Origin: a virus
IMG/VR virus record: IMGVR_UViG_3300027973_002415
Span: 1-20,838 of that record
Reading direction: 5' to 3' (one strand)
DNA: 20,838 bases
In this document: positions 12,943-20,745 of the stretch, in pieces
How the letters are laid out: every line of letters begins with the position of its first letter
How positions within the stretch are numbered: the stretch's first letter is position 1
Translations under genes and position numbers: made by a program
The notes under the pieces: model-generated
Database searches by the model: none
Seen by the model: the letters and a program-made list of their open reading frames with translations, nothing else
What the model was told of the DNA's origin: nothing

Positions 12943-13151
12943 TGTCTCTGGACCTTCACAAATCGATGAGCGACGGGCTGGCATTGTCAGCTGGGAGCAT
13001 GTTTGCCCTCGCGGCGTCGGAAGCCGACAACCTGCTTAAAGTCTTCGTGGGATTGCTGACCTGCGTTTTTTTAGGACTAGGTATTTACCTGCGAATTCAA
13101 GAGATCAAGGAAGGAAAAAAAAAGCCGACGAGGAGGAAAAATCATGGCTAA
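12939..13151 (+). CDS. Small one-helix membrane protein, possible second holin or antiholin
   Basis: The product is 70 residues with one strongly hydrophobic segment (about 32-52, LLKVFVGLLTCVFLGLGIYL) and a highly basic C-terminal tail (KEGKKKPTRRKNHG). Paired with the preceding holin-like gene, this suggests a lysis-control partner, as in other phages with adjacent small membrane genes. Start codons at 12939 and 12942 are both possible; 12939 overlaps the upstream stop by ATGA. The 3' end overlaps the next gene by eight bases and contains its Shine-Dalgarno site. Confidence 0.6.
   Translation: MMSLDLHKSMSDGLALSAGSMFALAASEADNLLKVFVGLLTCVFLGLGIYLRIQEIKEGKKKPTRRKNHG
13131..13136 (+). promoter_or_regulatory. 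Shine-Dalgarno site for the gene at 13144
   Basis: AGGAGG lies seven bases before the ATG at 13144, within the end of the small membrane gene. It fixes the start of the connector-like protein and is the second strong site of this kind in the window. Confidence 0.75.
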
Positions 13152-13401
13152 GGGGTTGTTCGTTGTCGGATTCACCGCCGAGGAAGTCGAAGCTATTCTG
13201 GCGAAAGCCAAGGAAATGCTGACCGAGGGAAAAACCCTGATGTCCTGGGGCGAAGGCGGCTCCTCGGCCTCGAAGCAGTTCGCGATGCCGGTTGTCGATG
13301 TCCTAGCCGAATGCGCCTACGCTCTCCCTATATTGGACCCTGAGACCTACGCGAAAAAGCGGCGGGTTGGTGTGACACGGATCATCTCAATCGAAAAATA
13401 G
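13144..13401 (+). CDS. gpW-like head-tail connector candidate
   Basis: The product is 85 residues. The N-terminal helix (FTAEEVEAILAKAKEMLTEGKTLMSWGEGG) matches the pattern of short proteins encoded just before gpB-type portals, where lambda gpW lies: two helices around a Gly-rich beta hairpin (SWGEGGSSASKQFAMP). The C-terminus is basic (KKRRVGVTRI). In lambda gpW closes the connector after packaging. I assign the role mainly by size, shape and position. A strong Shine-Dalgarno motif supports the start, and the stop TAG shares its last base with the portal GTG start. Confidence 0.6.
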   Translation: MAKGLFVVGFTAEEVEAILAKAKEMLTEGKTLMSWGEGGSSASKQFAMPVVDVLAECAYALPILDPETYAKKRRVGVTRIISIEK

Positions 13402-14822
13402 TGGCGAACCCGATCCTCAACGCGATTCAATCCCTGTTCCCCGGCCTCGATTTTCGCGGATGGACATCGAGCTATGACAACGCCCAGCAGTCAATCCGCC
13501 GAGGGTCAATTCCGGGCGCTCCGATTCGAGATGCCAGGCGGGACCTGACGCCCTCAACGCGCAAGGAGTTGGTTAGGCGGGCAAGGTATCTGGCTCGCAA
13601 CTCTGGGTTCGTCCGCGAGCTGGTCGCGAACATGGCGACGTACTCAATCGGCGACGGCATCCGGGCCCAGGCTCAGTCGACAGATGCCGACTGGAATACT
13701 CGGGCCGAACGCTATTTTCGGGATTGGTCCTCTAGGTGCGAAGTGACCGGGCGATTTTCCTGGGAGGAAGTGCAGCACCTTGTTTGTCGGGCGATCGACG
13801 TCGATGGCGAAATTTTCGTGCTCAAAACTCGCGACCGATACGGACTTCCATCGCTTCAGCTGGTCGAGACGCACCGGGTTGGAGGCGAGGAATACGGAAC
13901 TGATGCAATCGACGGAATCATCATGGATCGGTTCGGCGCTCCGGCTGCCTACCGGGTCGTGGAGGATGTTGGTTACCGGGACGTTCCGGCAAATTCGCTC
14001 TGTCACATTTACGAGCCCGAGGCCGCATCAGCGATTCGGTGCGCTCCGGTGATCCAGCATTCGATCAACCATGTCGTTGATGAGATGGAGTTGCTGGCGT
14101 TAGAGAAACACGCGGTTAAAGACAATTGCGACATAACCAGGATCTTGAAAGCCGATACGGCTCTTGATGAGGGAACTGATTTTGCGTTCGTCGATTCATC
14201 CGAGCAGATTTCAAGTTCAAATCCAGCCAGCCTGCAACAGATCACAGGCGGAAAGGTTGTGGCGTTGAAGCCGCACGAAAGTCTCGAATCCTTCCAGCCA
14301 TCCAGGCCCTCGCCGACCTTCACCGGGTTCCTTGAACACCTTCGCCGCGACACTGCTCTGGGGGTTCTTCCCTATGAATTCGCTGCCGATCCGTCGAAGG
14401 TCGGAGGCGCATCAACTAGGCTGGTCATCGCCAAGGCGGATCGCCGCTTCCAGCAACGCCAAAACGCAATCATCAATCGCCTAATCAAACCAGTATGGTT
14501 CTACGTCATCGGCGATGCGATCCAATCCGGCCAATTGCCTGCAACCGCAGATTGGTGGCGCATCAGCGCGGTGACACCTCGGCGGGTAACTGCCGATGCG
14601 GGCAGGGAGGCGCAGGCCAACCGGGAAGACGTTATCGTTGGCCTCAAAACCCTCTCCGACCATTACGAGGAGCTAGGCGCAGACTTTTCGGAGGAGCTTC
14701 GGCGGAGGGCTCGCGACATGAGGCTTGTTCTTGACGTCGCTGCCGAGTTCGGAGTTCCGGCGGGCCTACTCTGGCAACCAGCATCTCCGCCGCCCGCGCC
14801 TGCATTGCCGATTCCGGGTTGA
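13401..14822 (+). CDS. Portal protein (lambda gpB family)
   Basis: The 473 residues fit the lambda-type portal family (PF05136). Features are an N-terminal region with RDLTPSTRKELVRRARYLARNSGFVRELVANMATYSIGDGI (the R-x-L-x-R-N-x-G/P segment that precedes the clip), a central region with DGEIFV, LQLVETHRV, and DGIIMDRFGAPAAYRV, the conserved H-x-Y-E-P turn (CHIYEPEA), and LRRDTALGVLPYEFAADPSKVGGASTRL near residue 315. The C-terminal tail is Pro/Ala-rich. The portal forms the dodecamer through which DNA is packed and ejected. The start codon is GTG, overlapping the upstream stop. The order terminase, gpW-like, portal, protease-scaffold matches lambda. Confidence 0.95.
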   Translation: MANPILNAIQSLFPGLDFRGWTSSYDNAQQSIRRGSIPGAPIRDARRDLTPSTRKELVRRARYLARNSGFVRELVANMATYSIGDGIRAQAQSTDADWNTRAERYFRDWSSRCEVTGRFSWEEVQHLVCRAIDVDGEIFVLKTRDRYGLPSLQLVETHRVGGEEYGTDAIDGIIMDRFGAPAAYRVVEDVGYRDVPANSLCHIYEPEAASAIRCAPVIQHSINHVVDEMELLALEKHAVKDNCDITRILKADTALDEGTDFAFVDSSEQISSSNPASLQQITGGKVVALKPHESLESFQPSRPSPTFTGFLEHLRRDTALGVLPYEFAADPSKVGGASTRLVIAKADRRFQQRQNAIINRLIKPVWFYVIGDAIQSGQLPATADWWRISAVTPRRVTADAGREAQANREDVIVGLKTLSDHYEELGADFSEELRRRARDMRLVLDVAAEFGVPAGLLWQPASPPPAPALPIPG

Positions 14823-14837
14823 CAGGCCTGCGGGTCG

Positions 14838-16049
14838 ATGCTCGACCTGCTGCTTGCTCATGATTCCTGGCTCATTGCGCCAGACGCCCTCGATCATCTC
14901 GCGTCCCGGGCTGAGGCCTACGGTCGCGGTCTCATCAAGGAGCAACCGACTTCGCAGATCCCGCTGACCGAAGTTCGGGAAGGCATCGCCGAGATCGCGA
15001 TCCATGGAACCATGGCCAGGAGGCCAAACGATTTGACCCGCTGGCTCACTGAGGCAACGGACACCGAGCAGGTCCTCGAGGCAGTTCGGCTGGCGGCTGC
15101 TGACGATTCCATCGAATCGATCCTGCTCGATATTGATTCTCCCGGAGGATCCGTCGCCGGAGTTCCTGAGTTGGCGGAGGCTGTCGCGGAGGCCTCGAAG
15201 AAAAAACCGATCTACGCTTGGACGGGTGGCCGGATGGCGAGCGCAGCGTATTGGGTCGCGTCCCAGGCCGATGGTATTTTCGCATCGCCGTCTGCCCGGG
15301 TCGGATCGATCGGAGTTGTCGTTCCATTTCTGGATCGATCGAGGGCGATGGAAAGAGATGGCCTCAAAATGGAAGTTTTCGCCTCGGGCAAATACAAGGC
15401 CGCCGGAATGCCAGGCGTTTCCCTGACCGACGAGCAGCGGGCATCGATCCAAGCCGACGTTGAGGAGCTTTTCGGCGACTTCAAAAGCGCGGTCTTGGCG
15501 AAAGGTCGGAAAATTAGCGAGGAGAGCATGCAAGGCCAGATGTTTTCGGCTCGCCAGGCATCCGCTCGAAATTTGAGCCGAGTCGAAAAAAACAAGGAAG
15601 CGGTCAGGCGCAATCTCAAAGCCATGACCGGCGCCGCGATGGCTATGGCAGTTGACAAAACAAAGGTCGGAAAATACCGCACGATGGACAGCACCGAAGA
15701 AACTCTACAGGCCGCAATCGAACGGCTCCAACAGCTGGAAGCAAGCCAGTCGGCCCTTGTTGATTTCCAAGCATCGCTCGACACCGCCCGGACCTCCTAC
15801 GAAGAGCGGATCGGCAAACTGGCCGAAGATGTTGCCGCCCTGACCGAACTTGCCGAGCAGCTCGCGATCGAAAATGAGCAGCTCAAGACCAAGGCCGAGG
15901 AAGTCGATGCTCGCATCGCAGCCCGCGCCGCCCAGATCGCTGCTGACTCCGGTGCCGCTCCTCTCACGGTTTCTCCAGTCGGAGACGACCAGCCTCAGAA
16001 GGCTCTGAGCGCCGCCGAAGTCTGGAACCGCCAATTTGCCAAACGCTAA
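14838..16049 (+). CDS. S49 head maturation protease fused to scaffold domain (gpC-like)
   Basis: Residues about 1-260 form an S49/SppA-type serine protease: DIDSPGGSVAGV (99-109), GGRMASAAYWVA with nucleophile S135, and FASGKYKAAG with the catalytic Lys at about 187. The C-terminal third (about 285-385) is a long coiled coil (TLQAAIERLQQLEASQ to LAEQLAIENEQLKTKAEEV) ending in EVWNRQFAKR, which suits a scaffold. In lambda the scaffold Nu3 is also made from an internal start within gene C; ATG 15685 (MDSTEETL) is a candidate for the same here. The protease should cut the scaffold and itself during prohead maturation. It lies between portal and capsid genes as expected. Confidence 0.93.
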   Translation: MLDLLLAHDSWLIAPDALDHLASRAEAYGRGLIKEQPTSQIPLTEVREGIAEIAIHGTMARRPNDLTRWLTEATDTEQVLEAVRLAAADDSIESILLDIDSPGGSVAGVPELAEAVAEASKKKPIYAWTGGRMASAAYWVASQADGIFASPSARVGSIGVVVPFLDRSRAMERDGLKMEVFASGKYKAAGMPGVSLTDEQRASIQADVEELFGDFKSAVLAKGRKISEESMQGQMFSARQASARNLSRVEKNKEAVRRNLKAMTGAAMAMAVDKTKVGKYRTMDSTEETLQAAIERLQQLEASQSALVDFQASLDTARTSYEERIGKLAEDVAALTELAEQLAIENEQLKTKAEEVDARIAARAAQIAADSGAAPLTVSPVGDDQPQKALSAAEVWNRQFAKR

Positions 16050-16071
16050 CTCTTTTCCCTGACAAACTACA

Positions 16072-16971
16072 ATGTCCTTTCCCACTCTGCTTGACCTCGC
16101 CCGGACTGACGCCGGGATCCTCTATCCGATCATCGAAGATTCGCTCAAGTCCGCACCGGAAATGAGCATCTTCCCAGCCGCGACCATCAACGGCTCGACG
16201 ATGGAACTAACCGTGCGAACCGGCCTGCCGAGTGTCGCATTCCGCGATGCCAACGAAGGCGTCGCCCGGAGCAAATCGACCTACGACACGAAAATTTTCC
16301 AGACCCACATCCTGGACCACCAAATCGCGGTGGACAAGCAAGTTCTGGCCGGAGCGAAGGATCCGGGTCGCTGGTTGAGCAATCACGCCACCGGTGCGGT
16401 TGAGGCTGCGATGCGCTATATTGGCTCCCAGATCTATTATGGCACTGGGAACGACGCCAAGGGTTTCCCGGGCCTGCTTGCTCAATATTCTGCTGACTCG
16501 GCTCACGAGGTCGATGCTACCGGTTCGAGTAACAAAACCTCCGTCTGGATGGTTCGCCTTGGAGTCGAAACGCTTGAGATCCTGTTCGGCAACGACCAGA
16601 CTTTGCGTCTCAATGATCAATGGGAGCAGGAAACGGTTACCGACGGGAGCGGCAACCCCTACCAGGCCTGGACCAACTGGCTGACTGGCCGGGTCGGTCT
16701 TCGTTTGGCCAACCGCCATGCTGCGGTTCGGATTAAAAACATCGAATCGACGACCAAAAAACTGACCGATGCGCTGCTCTACAGTGCCTATGAAAAGTTC
16801 ACCGAGTTCGGATTCGAGCCGACCCACATTTTTATGAACGGTCGTTCTCGCGAACAGCTTCGCAGTGGCCGCACCGCCACGAACCCGGCGGGCCTTCCGG
16901 CTCCTCTCCCAACCGAATGGGAAGGCATCCCGATCATCCGAACCGCCTCGATCACCTCCAGCGAATCCTAA
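16072..16971 (+). CDS. Major capsid protein (HK97-fold candidate)
   Basis: The product is 299 residues and begins MSFPTLLDLARTDAG. Conserved blocks are LPSVAFRDANEGVARSKSTY (a typical E-loop/N-arm region of this capsid family), QIYYGTGNDAKGFPGLLAQY near residue 120, LTDALLYSAYEKF and a C-terminal strand WEGIPIIRTASI. No separate scaffold or delta domain is present, since scaffold sequence is fused to the protease gene. The start follows an A-rich leader (CTGACAAACTACA) without a Shine-Dalgarno motif. Many copies per particle are expected. Family assignment comes from sequence pattern and position; the fold is inferred. Confidence 0.9.
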   Translation: MSFPTLLDLARTDAGILYPIIEDSLKSAPEMSIFPAATINGSTMELTVRTGLPSVAFRDANEGVARSKSTYDTKIFQTHILDHQIAVDKQVLAGAKDPGRWLSNHATGAVEAAMRYIGSQIYYGTGNDAKGFPGLLAQYSADSAHEVDATGSSNKTSVWMVRLGVETLEILFGNDQTLRLNDQWEQETVTDGSGNPYQAWTNWLTGRVGLRLANRHAAVRIKNIESTTKKLTDALLYSAYEKFTEFGFEPTHIFMNGRSREQLRSGRTATNPAGLPAPLPTEWEGIPIIRTASITSSES

Positions 16972-16983
16972 CTCTTCTCCACC

Positions 16984-17376
16984 ATGACTCGCAATCTTCA
17001 AGACGCTCTTCTCATCAAATCTTCTGCGCTGCCCGCCGCAAATGCAAACAACGCAACGGCCTCCATCGACCTGACGGCGACAACCCAGGACGAAACGTAT
17101 TTCGAGGTCAGCCTCTCGGTTCCGGCGACGCCTAATCTGGCCGATACCAAAAAAATCACGTTCACGTTCGAGGATTCGGCTGACAACAGCTCGTTCGCCG
17201 CCATCGCTCCGCTCGCAACGCTGGTCGTAACCGGAACTGCCACCGGTGGCGCGGCAGCCGAAACCATTGTGCGCCTTCCGGGAGTGACCCGCCGCTATAT
17301 TCGGGCCAAGGCCGCCGTTGAAAACGCGGGCGGAACGAATACGGCTGTCTCCTACACGTTGGCGTTGATTTTTTGA
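16984..17376 (+). CDS. Capsid decoration/cement-like protein (Bbp16-like)
   Basis: The product is 130 residues and beta-rich with many Ala, Thr and Val (ASIDLTATTQDETYFEVSLSVP, ITFTFEDSADNSSFAAIAPLATLVV, RRYIRAKAAVENAGGTNTAVSYTLALIF). Its size, composition and place right after the capsid gene resemble the Bbp16-type cement proteins of other phages. It would stabilise the expanded head. No cysteine or catalytic motif is present. A strong hairpin follows the gene. An alternative is a major tail-tube-like protein, which is less likely at this position. Confidence 0.6.
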   Translation: MTRNLQDALLIKSSALPAANANNATASIDLTATTQDETYFEVSLSVPATPNLADTKKITFTFEDSADNSSFAAIAPLATLVVTGTATGGAAAETIVRLPGVTRRYIRAKAAVENAGGTNTAVSYTLALIF

Positions 17377-17404
17377 TTCGTTTTGGTCCGTAGTACGCAT
17401 AATT

Positions 17405-17435
17405 GGGCGGGCCAGGCTTCTACCCTGGTCCGCCC
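17405..17435 (+). terminator. Hairpin after the capsid genes, probable terminator
   Basis: GGGCGGGCCAGG pairs with CCTGGTCCGCCC around the loop CTTCTAC: a 12-bp stem with one G-U pair. It lies in the 67-base gap between the decoration and joining genes. The tail (TTCGCTATAT) is only weakly T-rich, so termination may be partial and serve to keep head proteins more abundant than tail proteins. Confidence 0.7.
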
Positions 17436-17443
17436 TTCGCTAT

Positions 17444-17752
17444 ATGAGCCGGTATTCCGAAATCGAGGCCGACATGGCCGAAATCCTGGCTGACGTAGGG
17501 GTCCAGATCCAATGGGATGGCGATGACTACGACGCGATCCTGACAGAACCGCGAGTGGATCTCGACCTAACGACTGGCGGGTTTTCGGCTGAAGCGGATT
17601 ACTCGGTGAAGGTTCGGAAAACGGATCTGCCGGAGGGCGCATTTCCGCAGGCGAAAGACCAAATTACAATTGCCGGAGCGGTCTACGTTGTGCGCGGAGT
17701 AACTGACTCTCCGCCCTCTCCGATGCTGGTTTTGCATGTCGCCAGAAAATGA
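17444..17752 (+). CDS. Head-tail joining protein candidate
   Basis: The product is 102 residues. An N-terminal helix (EIEADMAEILADVGVQIQW) is followed by beta strands (ADYSVKVRKTDLP, QITIAGAVYVVRGVTDSPPSPMLVLHVAR). This pattern fits the FII/attachment-type head-tail joining proteins encoded after the capsid genes. The gene follows the hairpin at 17405-17435 and overlaps the next gene by ATGA at 17749. The role is inferred from shape and order; no unique motif is present. Confidence 0.65.
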   Translation: MSRYSEIEADMAEILADVGVQIQWDGDDYDAILTEPRVDLDLTTGGFSAEADYSVKVRKTDLPEGAFPQAKDQITIAGAVYVVRGVTDSPPSPMLVLHVARK

Positions 17753-18510
17753 ACTCGCAGGTCGAATCGGCATTCGCAACGTGGATCGGCGGCCTGGTCA
17801 ATTCGGCTCCAATCTATACCGGCAGTTCTGCGGCGGAGATGGATGTGACCGATTTGGCGATTGTCGTAACAGTCCCGCAAATCGAATTTGTCCTCTATCA
17901 GCTTCATAGAGCAACGGTTGAAATTCTCATCGGAGGCCCTGCCTTTCACGCTTCGTTAAGCGCCTACAGAAACGTCGCAGCGGAAGTGATGGAGCCGATC
18001 CGGTCGCAGAATTTCGGAACTCTGCTCACCGCCCTTGCGCCAGTAGCAGCTTTTCGCGGAATCGCCATCCAGGATTCATCTGAGAGCCAGACCGATGATT
18101 CGTGGACGCACACGATTCGGCTGATCTGCGGACTCGAAACGGACGTTGAGGCGGCGCCATGGCCGGAGCCTGCGACCGATGACTATTTCGATGCCGCCGC
18201 GAACCTATCGGGCGGGCGGTTTGTATACCTGTCAGGATCCAGCGCATCCTACGCCAACGCAGGTTCCAGCCTGCCTGCAATGGGTTACATTAAGCAGGCG
18301 GTTGTCTCAGGCGACAGCGTGCGGGTCTATCGTCAAGGCCGCCTCGACGGGCTGGCCGGATTGACGGCAGATCGGGACTATTACCTCGGCGCAAACGGTC
18401 AGCCGACGCTCAACCCTAGCACTGCGTCAGGCATCATTCAGTTCCTCGGTCGGTCGATTTCGACCGATGTCATTCTAGTCGAAATTGACAGTCCTATTTC
18501 AGCAACCTAA
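17749..18510 (+). CDS. Tail-completion-like protein with appended fibre-type beta domain
   Basis: The product is 253 residues with two parts. Residues about 1-145 are alpha/beta with a Gln/Tyr-rich centre and the segment DDSWTHTIRLICGLET near the end; size and position suit a tail-terminator or minor tail protein. Residues about 150-250 carry a different beta domain (ANLSGGRFVYLSG, MGYIKQAVVSGDSVRVYRQGRLDGLAGLTADRDYYLGANGQPTL, GIIQFLGRSIS). The same domain pattern recurs in the next gene. The fusion looks like a portable surface domain added to a structural protein. It overlaps the joining gene by ATGA. Confidence 0.6.
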   Translation: MNSQVESAFATWIGGLVNSAPIYTGSSAAEMDVTDLAIVVTVPQIEFVLYQLHRATVEILIGGPAFHASLSAYRNVAAEVMEPIRSQNFGTLLTALAPVAAFRGIAIQDSSESQTDDSWTHTIRLICGLETDVEAAPWPEPATDDYFDAAANLSGGRFVYLSGSSASYANAGSSLPAMGYIKQAVVSGDSVRVYRQGRLDGLAGLTADRDYYLGANGQPTLNPSTASGIIQFLGRSISTDVILVEIDSPISAT

Positions 18511-18519
18511 TATAATCAA

Positions 18520-19035
18520 ATGCCTCTGGAAAAATATCAGACCTGGGATGGGGGTCAAAAACTCAAATCGTTCCTCCAGACCTCAGCCGGAGCAGCCGAT
18601 GCTGGGAAACCTGTTGCCCTTAACAATTCCGGCGAAATCGATTCGTCCATGCTCCCGAATCAGCTGGCGGACACAACTACCCTGCCAGCAAGCGAGAACC
18701 TAGCAGCTGGCGACCTCGTAAATATTTGGGCTGATTCTGGCACTCTCAAGGTCCGAAAAGCTGACGCAACCTCCTCGTCAAAACGGGCCGACGGTTACGT
18801 GTTGGCCGGAGTTACCAGTCCAGCGAATGCTATGGTTTTCCATGATGGCGCGATTACCGGGCTAACGTCTCTAACTGTCGGAGGACGCTACTACCTCTCC
18901 GCGACCGCTGGCGGACTGACTATCGAGGCATCGGTTCCAACGACGACCGGAAACTTGATTCAGTTCGTTGGTCAGGCAGTGTCGGCCACCAAACTGCTCT
19001 ACCAGCCTGACACGAACCCGCCGGTCATCGCCTAA
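18520..19035 (+). CDS. Phage structural protein with fibre-type beta domain
   Basis: The product is 171 residues. The N-terminal part (KSFLQTSAGAADAGKPVALNNSGEIDSSMLPNQLAD) resembles segments of phage tail-fibre and spike proteins. Residues about 60-165 repeat the beta domain of the previous gene: ENLAAGDLVNIWADSG, DGYVLAGVTSPANAMVFHDGAITGLTSLTVGGRYYLSATAGGLTIEA, GNLIQFVGQAVS. The leader before the ATG is A/T-rich without a Shine-Dalgarno motif. The stop TAA shares its last base with the ATG of the glycine-rich fibre gene, so both are likely parts of one fibre apparatus. Confidence 0.7.
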   Translation: MPLEKYQTWDGGQKLKSFLQTSAGAADAGKPVALNNSGEIDSSMLPNQLADTTTLPASENLAAGDLVNIWADSGTLKVRKADATSSSKRADGYVLAGVTSPANAMVFHDGAITGLTSLTVGGRYYLSATAGGLTIEASVPTTTGNLIQFVGQAVSATKLLYQPDTNPPVIA

Positions 19036-20342
19036 TGCCCGACCTCGCTCAAGTTTGGACTGGAAGCCAGTGGCAGCTAAAAGGTTTCGCTGCCACTGGC
19101 CACTCCCACAATTTTTCCGATCTTAGGATCAATATCGTGGTCAGCGGCAGCGGCAATGACATCCGCGTCGGAACTTATCTGCCTAATGCCTCCAACGCCA
19201 TTTGGACAAAAACTTATGCTGGCGGGTATAACGAAATCGTGCGGTTGGGTCAGCAATGGCATTTGGTCGAATACCCGAACAACGGCGATCCCGTCCAGAC
19301 CGCTGGAAACACTGGCCTAACGCCTTGGCAGAATCAGACTAATTTCAACGCCGCCGGACTGACATTGGCGCCACAGGTCAACGGGATCGAGGCATTGTTT
19401 AAACTCGATGAGTTGGCTTTTCCCGGCGACAACACAAGCCTAAACGCAACGACCTCGGCGCACGGGCTGCTCCCAAAATTGAGCGGCCAGACAACAAGTT
19501 TTCTGTGCGGTGACGGTTCGTGGGCCTCTGTTAGCTTCACAGACGTTAGGCTCTATACAGCCGACGGCACCTGGACAAATCCATCGCCTAGCGTCGCCAA
19601 GCGCGTTTTCGTCCGGTTAGTTGGTGGCGGAGGTGGCGGCGGAGCAGGTAGGCGAGGCGCTGCCGGATCGGCTCGGGTTGGAGGCGGTGGCGGCGGAGCT
19701 GGCTGCGTTGCCGAGGGATGGCTGTTGACGACTAACCTAGGATCGACTGTTAGCGTGACCGTCGGAGCCGGAGGAACTGGAGGCTCTGCTCAAACGGCTG
19801 ACAGCAGTTCTGGTGCGAATGGGGTCGATGGAGGGTTTTCGCTATTTTCTGATTTTCGGGCAAGTGGCGGAAGTTTTGGCTCGGGCGGAGGATCCGGGAC
19901 CGGTGGCGGCGGCGGCGCGGGGGTTAGCCTCGGAAACAATATTGGCCTGACCAACCTGAACGGATCTGGCGGAGCTGCGGCTTCGGCCACGGGCGGAGTA
20001 GGCGGGACCGTTACGGCAGCCGGTCCGTCGATTCCGACGGGAGGCGGTGCGGGCGGCGGCATAACCAGTGGCAACGCGAATAGCGCAGGATCTGCTGGCG
20101 GAATAATCGGCAACGCGACCCTCGGACAGCTCTCAGGCGGCGCGGCTGGCACAAACGGCAATGCTGGGAAAGGGGCCGGAACCGGAGGCGGCGGGGGCAA
20201 CGGCGGCGGCGCAAATAATGGAGGCAACGGCGGAGGGTTTGGCGCGGGCGGAGGAGGAGGAGGCGCGTCGTTAAACGGGACCAATTCCGGTAAAGGGGGC
20301 GACGGCGCTCCGGGCTACGTGCTGGTGATTGCCTATCTATGA
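19035..20342 (+). CDS. Glycine-rich tail fibre/adhesin
   Basis: The product is 435 residues. The N-terminal part (about 1-170) holds tail-fibre-type segments, among them GHSHNFSDL (a His-x-His fibre motif), AHGLLPKLSG and FLCGDGSW. From about 180 a strand entry (TADGTWTNPSPSVAKRVFVRLVGGG) leads into about 240 residues made largely of Gly with Ala, Ser and Asn, ending GAPGYVLVIAYL. Such polyglycine domains form the receptor-binding tips of some phage fibres and are variable between relatives. It is probably the host-recognition protein. The next gene, which overlaps by ATGA, may be its chaperone or partner. Confidence 0.85.
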   Translation: MPDLAQVWTGSQWQLKGFAATGHSHNFSDLRINIVVSGSGNDIRVGTYLPNASNAIWTKTYAGGYNEIVRLGQQWHLVEYPNNGDPVQTAGNTGLTPWQNQTNFNAAGLTLAPQVNGIEALFKLDELAFPGDNTSLNATTSAHGLLPKLSGQTTSFLCGDGSWASVSFTDVRLYTADGTWTNPSPSVAKRVFVRLVGGGGGGGAGRRGAAGSARVGGGGGGAGCVAEGWLLTTNLGSTVSVTVGAGGTGGSAQTADSSSGANGVDGGFSLFSDFRASGGSFGSGGGSGTGGGGGAGVSLGNNIGLTNLNGSGGAAASATGGVGGTVTAAGPSIPTGGGAGGGITSGNANSAGSAGGIIGNATLGQLSGGAAGTNGNAGKGAGTGGGGGNGGGANNGGNGGGFGAGGGGGGASLNGTNSGKGGDGAPGYVLVIAYL

Positions 20343-20722
20343 GACGAATTGCACACATCGCCTACGGGCAAATCGTTAGCGTTAGCCTAGCAAATGACGA
20401 CTGGACGCCGCCCGAAAACGGCACCCAGATGCTGGAAGAGGATGCCGTTGCAGCGGGCATTCCGCGGTGGGTTCGCCCGATCGTTTTCGGGCCTGCACCT
20501 AGCTGGCAGGTCAAAGTGTGGCTGATCCGTCAGGGTCTTTCCTCGGCTGATATTGAGGCGACAATTCGGCAAGCAATCGCTGCCGGACCAGAGCAGGATG
20601 AGGCCATTCTCCGCTGGCAGCACGCCCCTGAATTTCCATTCGATCATCCATTGGTTGGCCTCGTCGCGGACGCTCTCGACCTCGACGTTGCTGCGGCCTG
20701 GCCTCAGATCCTCGCGATCTGA
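20339..20722 (+). CDS. Small protein after the fibre gene, possible fibre-assembly partner
   Basis: The product is 127 residues. The second half (WQVKVWLIRQGLSSADIEATIRQAI, EAILRWQHAPEFPFDHPLVGLVADALDL) resembles short phage proteins encoded just after tail fibres: a V-W-L-x-R-x-G helix, then W-x(5)-F-x-x-x-HPLV, then an acidic end. No enzymatic motif is seen. The start overlaps the fibre stop by ATGA. A chaperone or tail-attachment role follows from position only. Confidence 0.65.
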   Translation: MRRIAHIAYGQIVSVSLANDDWTPPENGTQMLEEDAVAAGIPRWVRPIVFGPAPSWQVKVWLIRQGLSSADIEATIRQAIAAGPEQDEAILRWQHAPEFPFDHPLVGLVADALDLDVAAAWPQILAI

Positions 20723-20745
20723 GCGTTGACAACCCTCCTCAACAA

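Noticed and set aside
14766-15533. Reverse-strand ORF of 255 codons opposite the S49 protease gene
   Set aside because: The forward frame has clear protease motifs; the reverse product is Arg/Pro-rich and unlike any family.
16207-17400. Reverse-strand ORF of 397 codons opposite the capsid and decoration genes
   Set aside because: It lies wholly antisense to well-supported structural genes, is Arg/Gly-rich with no domain, and reflects codon bias of the forward genes.
19790-20284. Reverse-strand Pro-rich ORF
   Set aside because: It is the antisense of the glycine-rich fibre (GGN codons read as NCC), a routine artefact.
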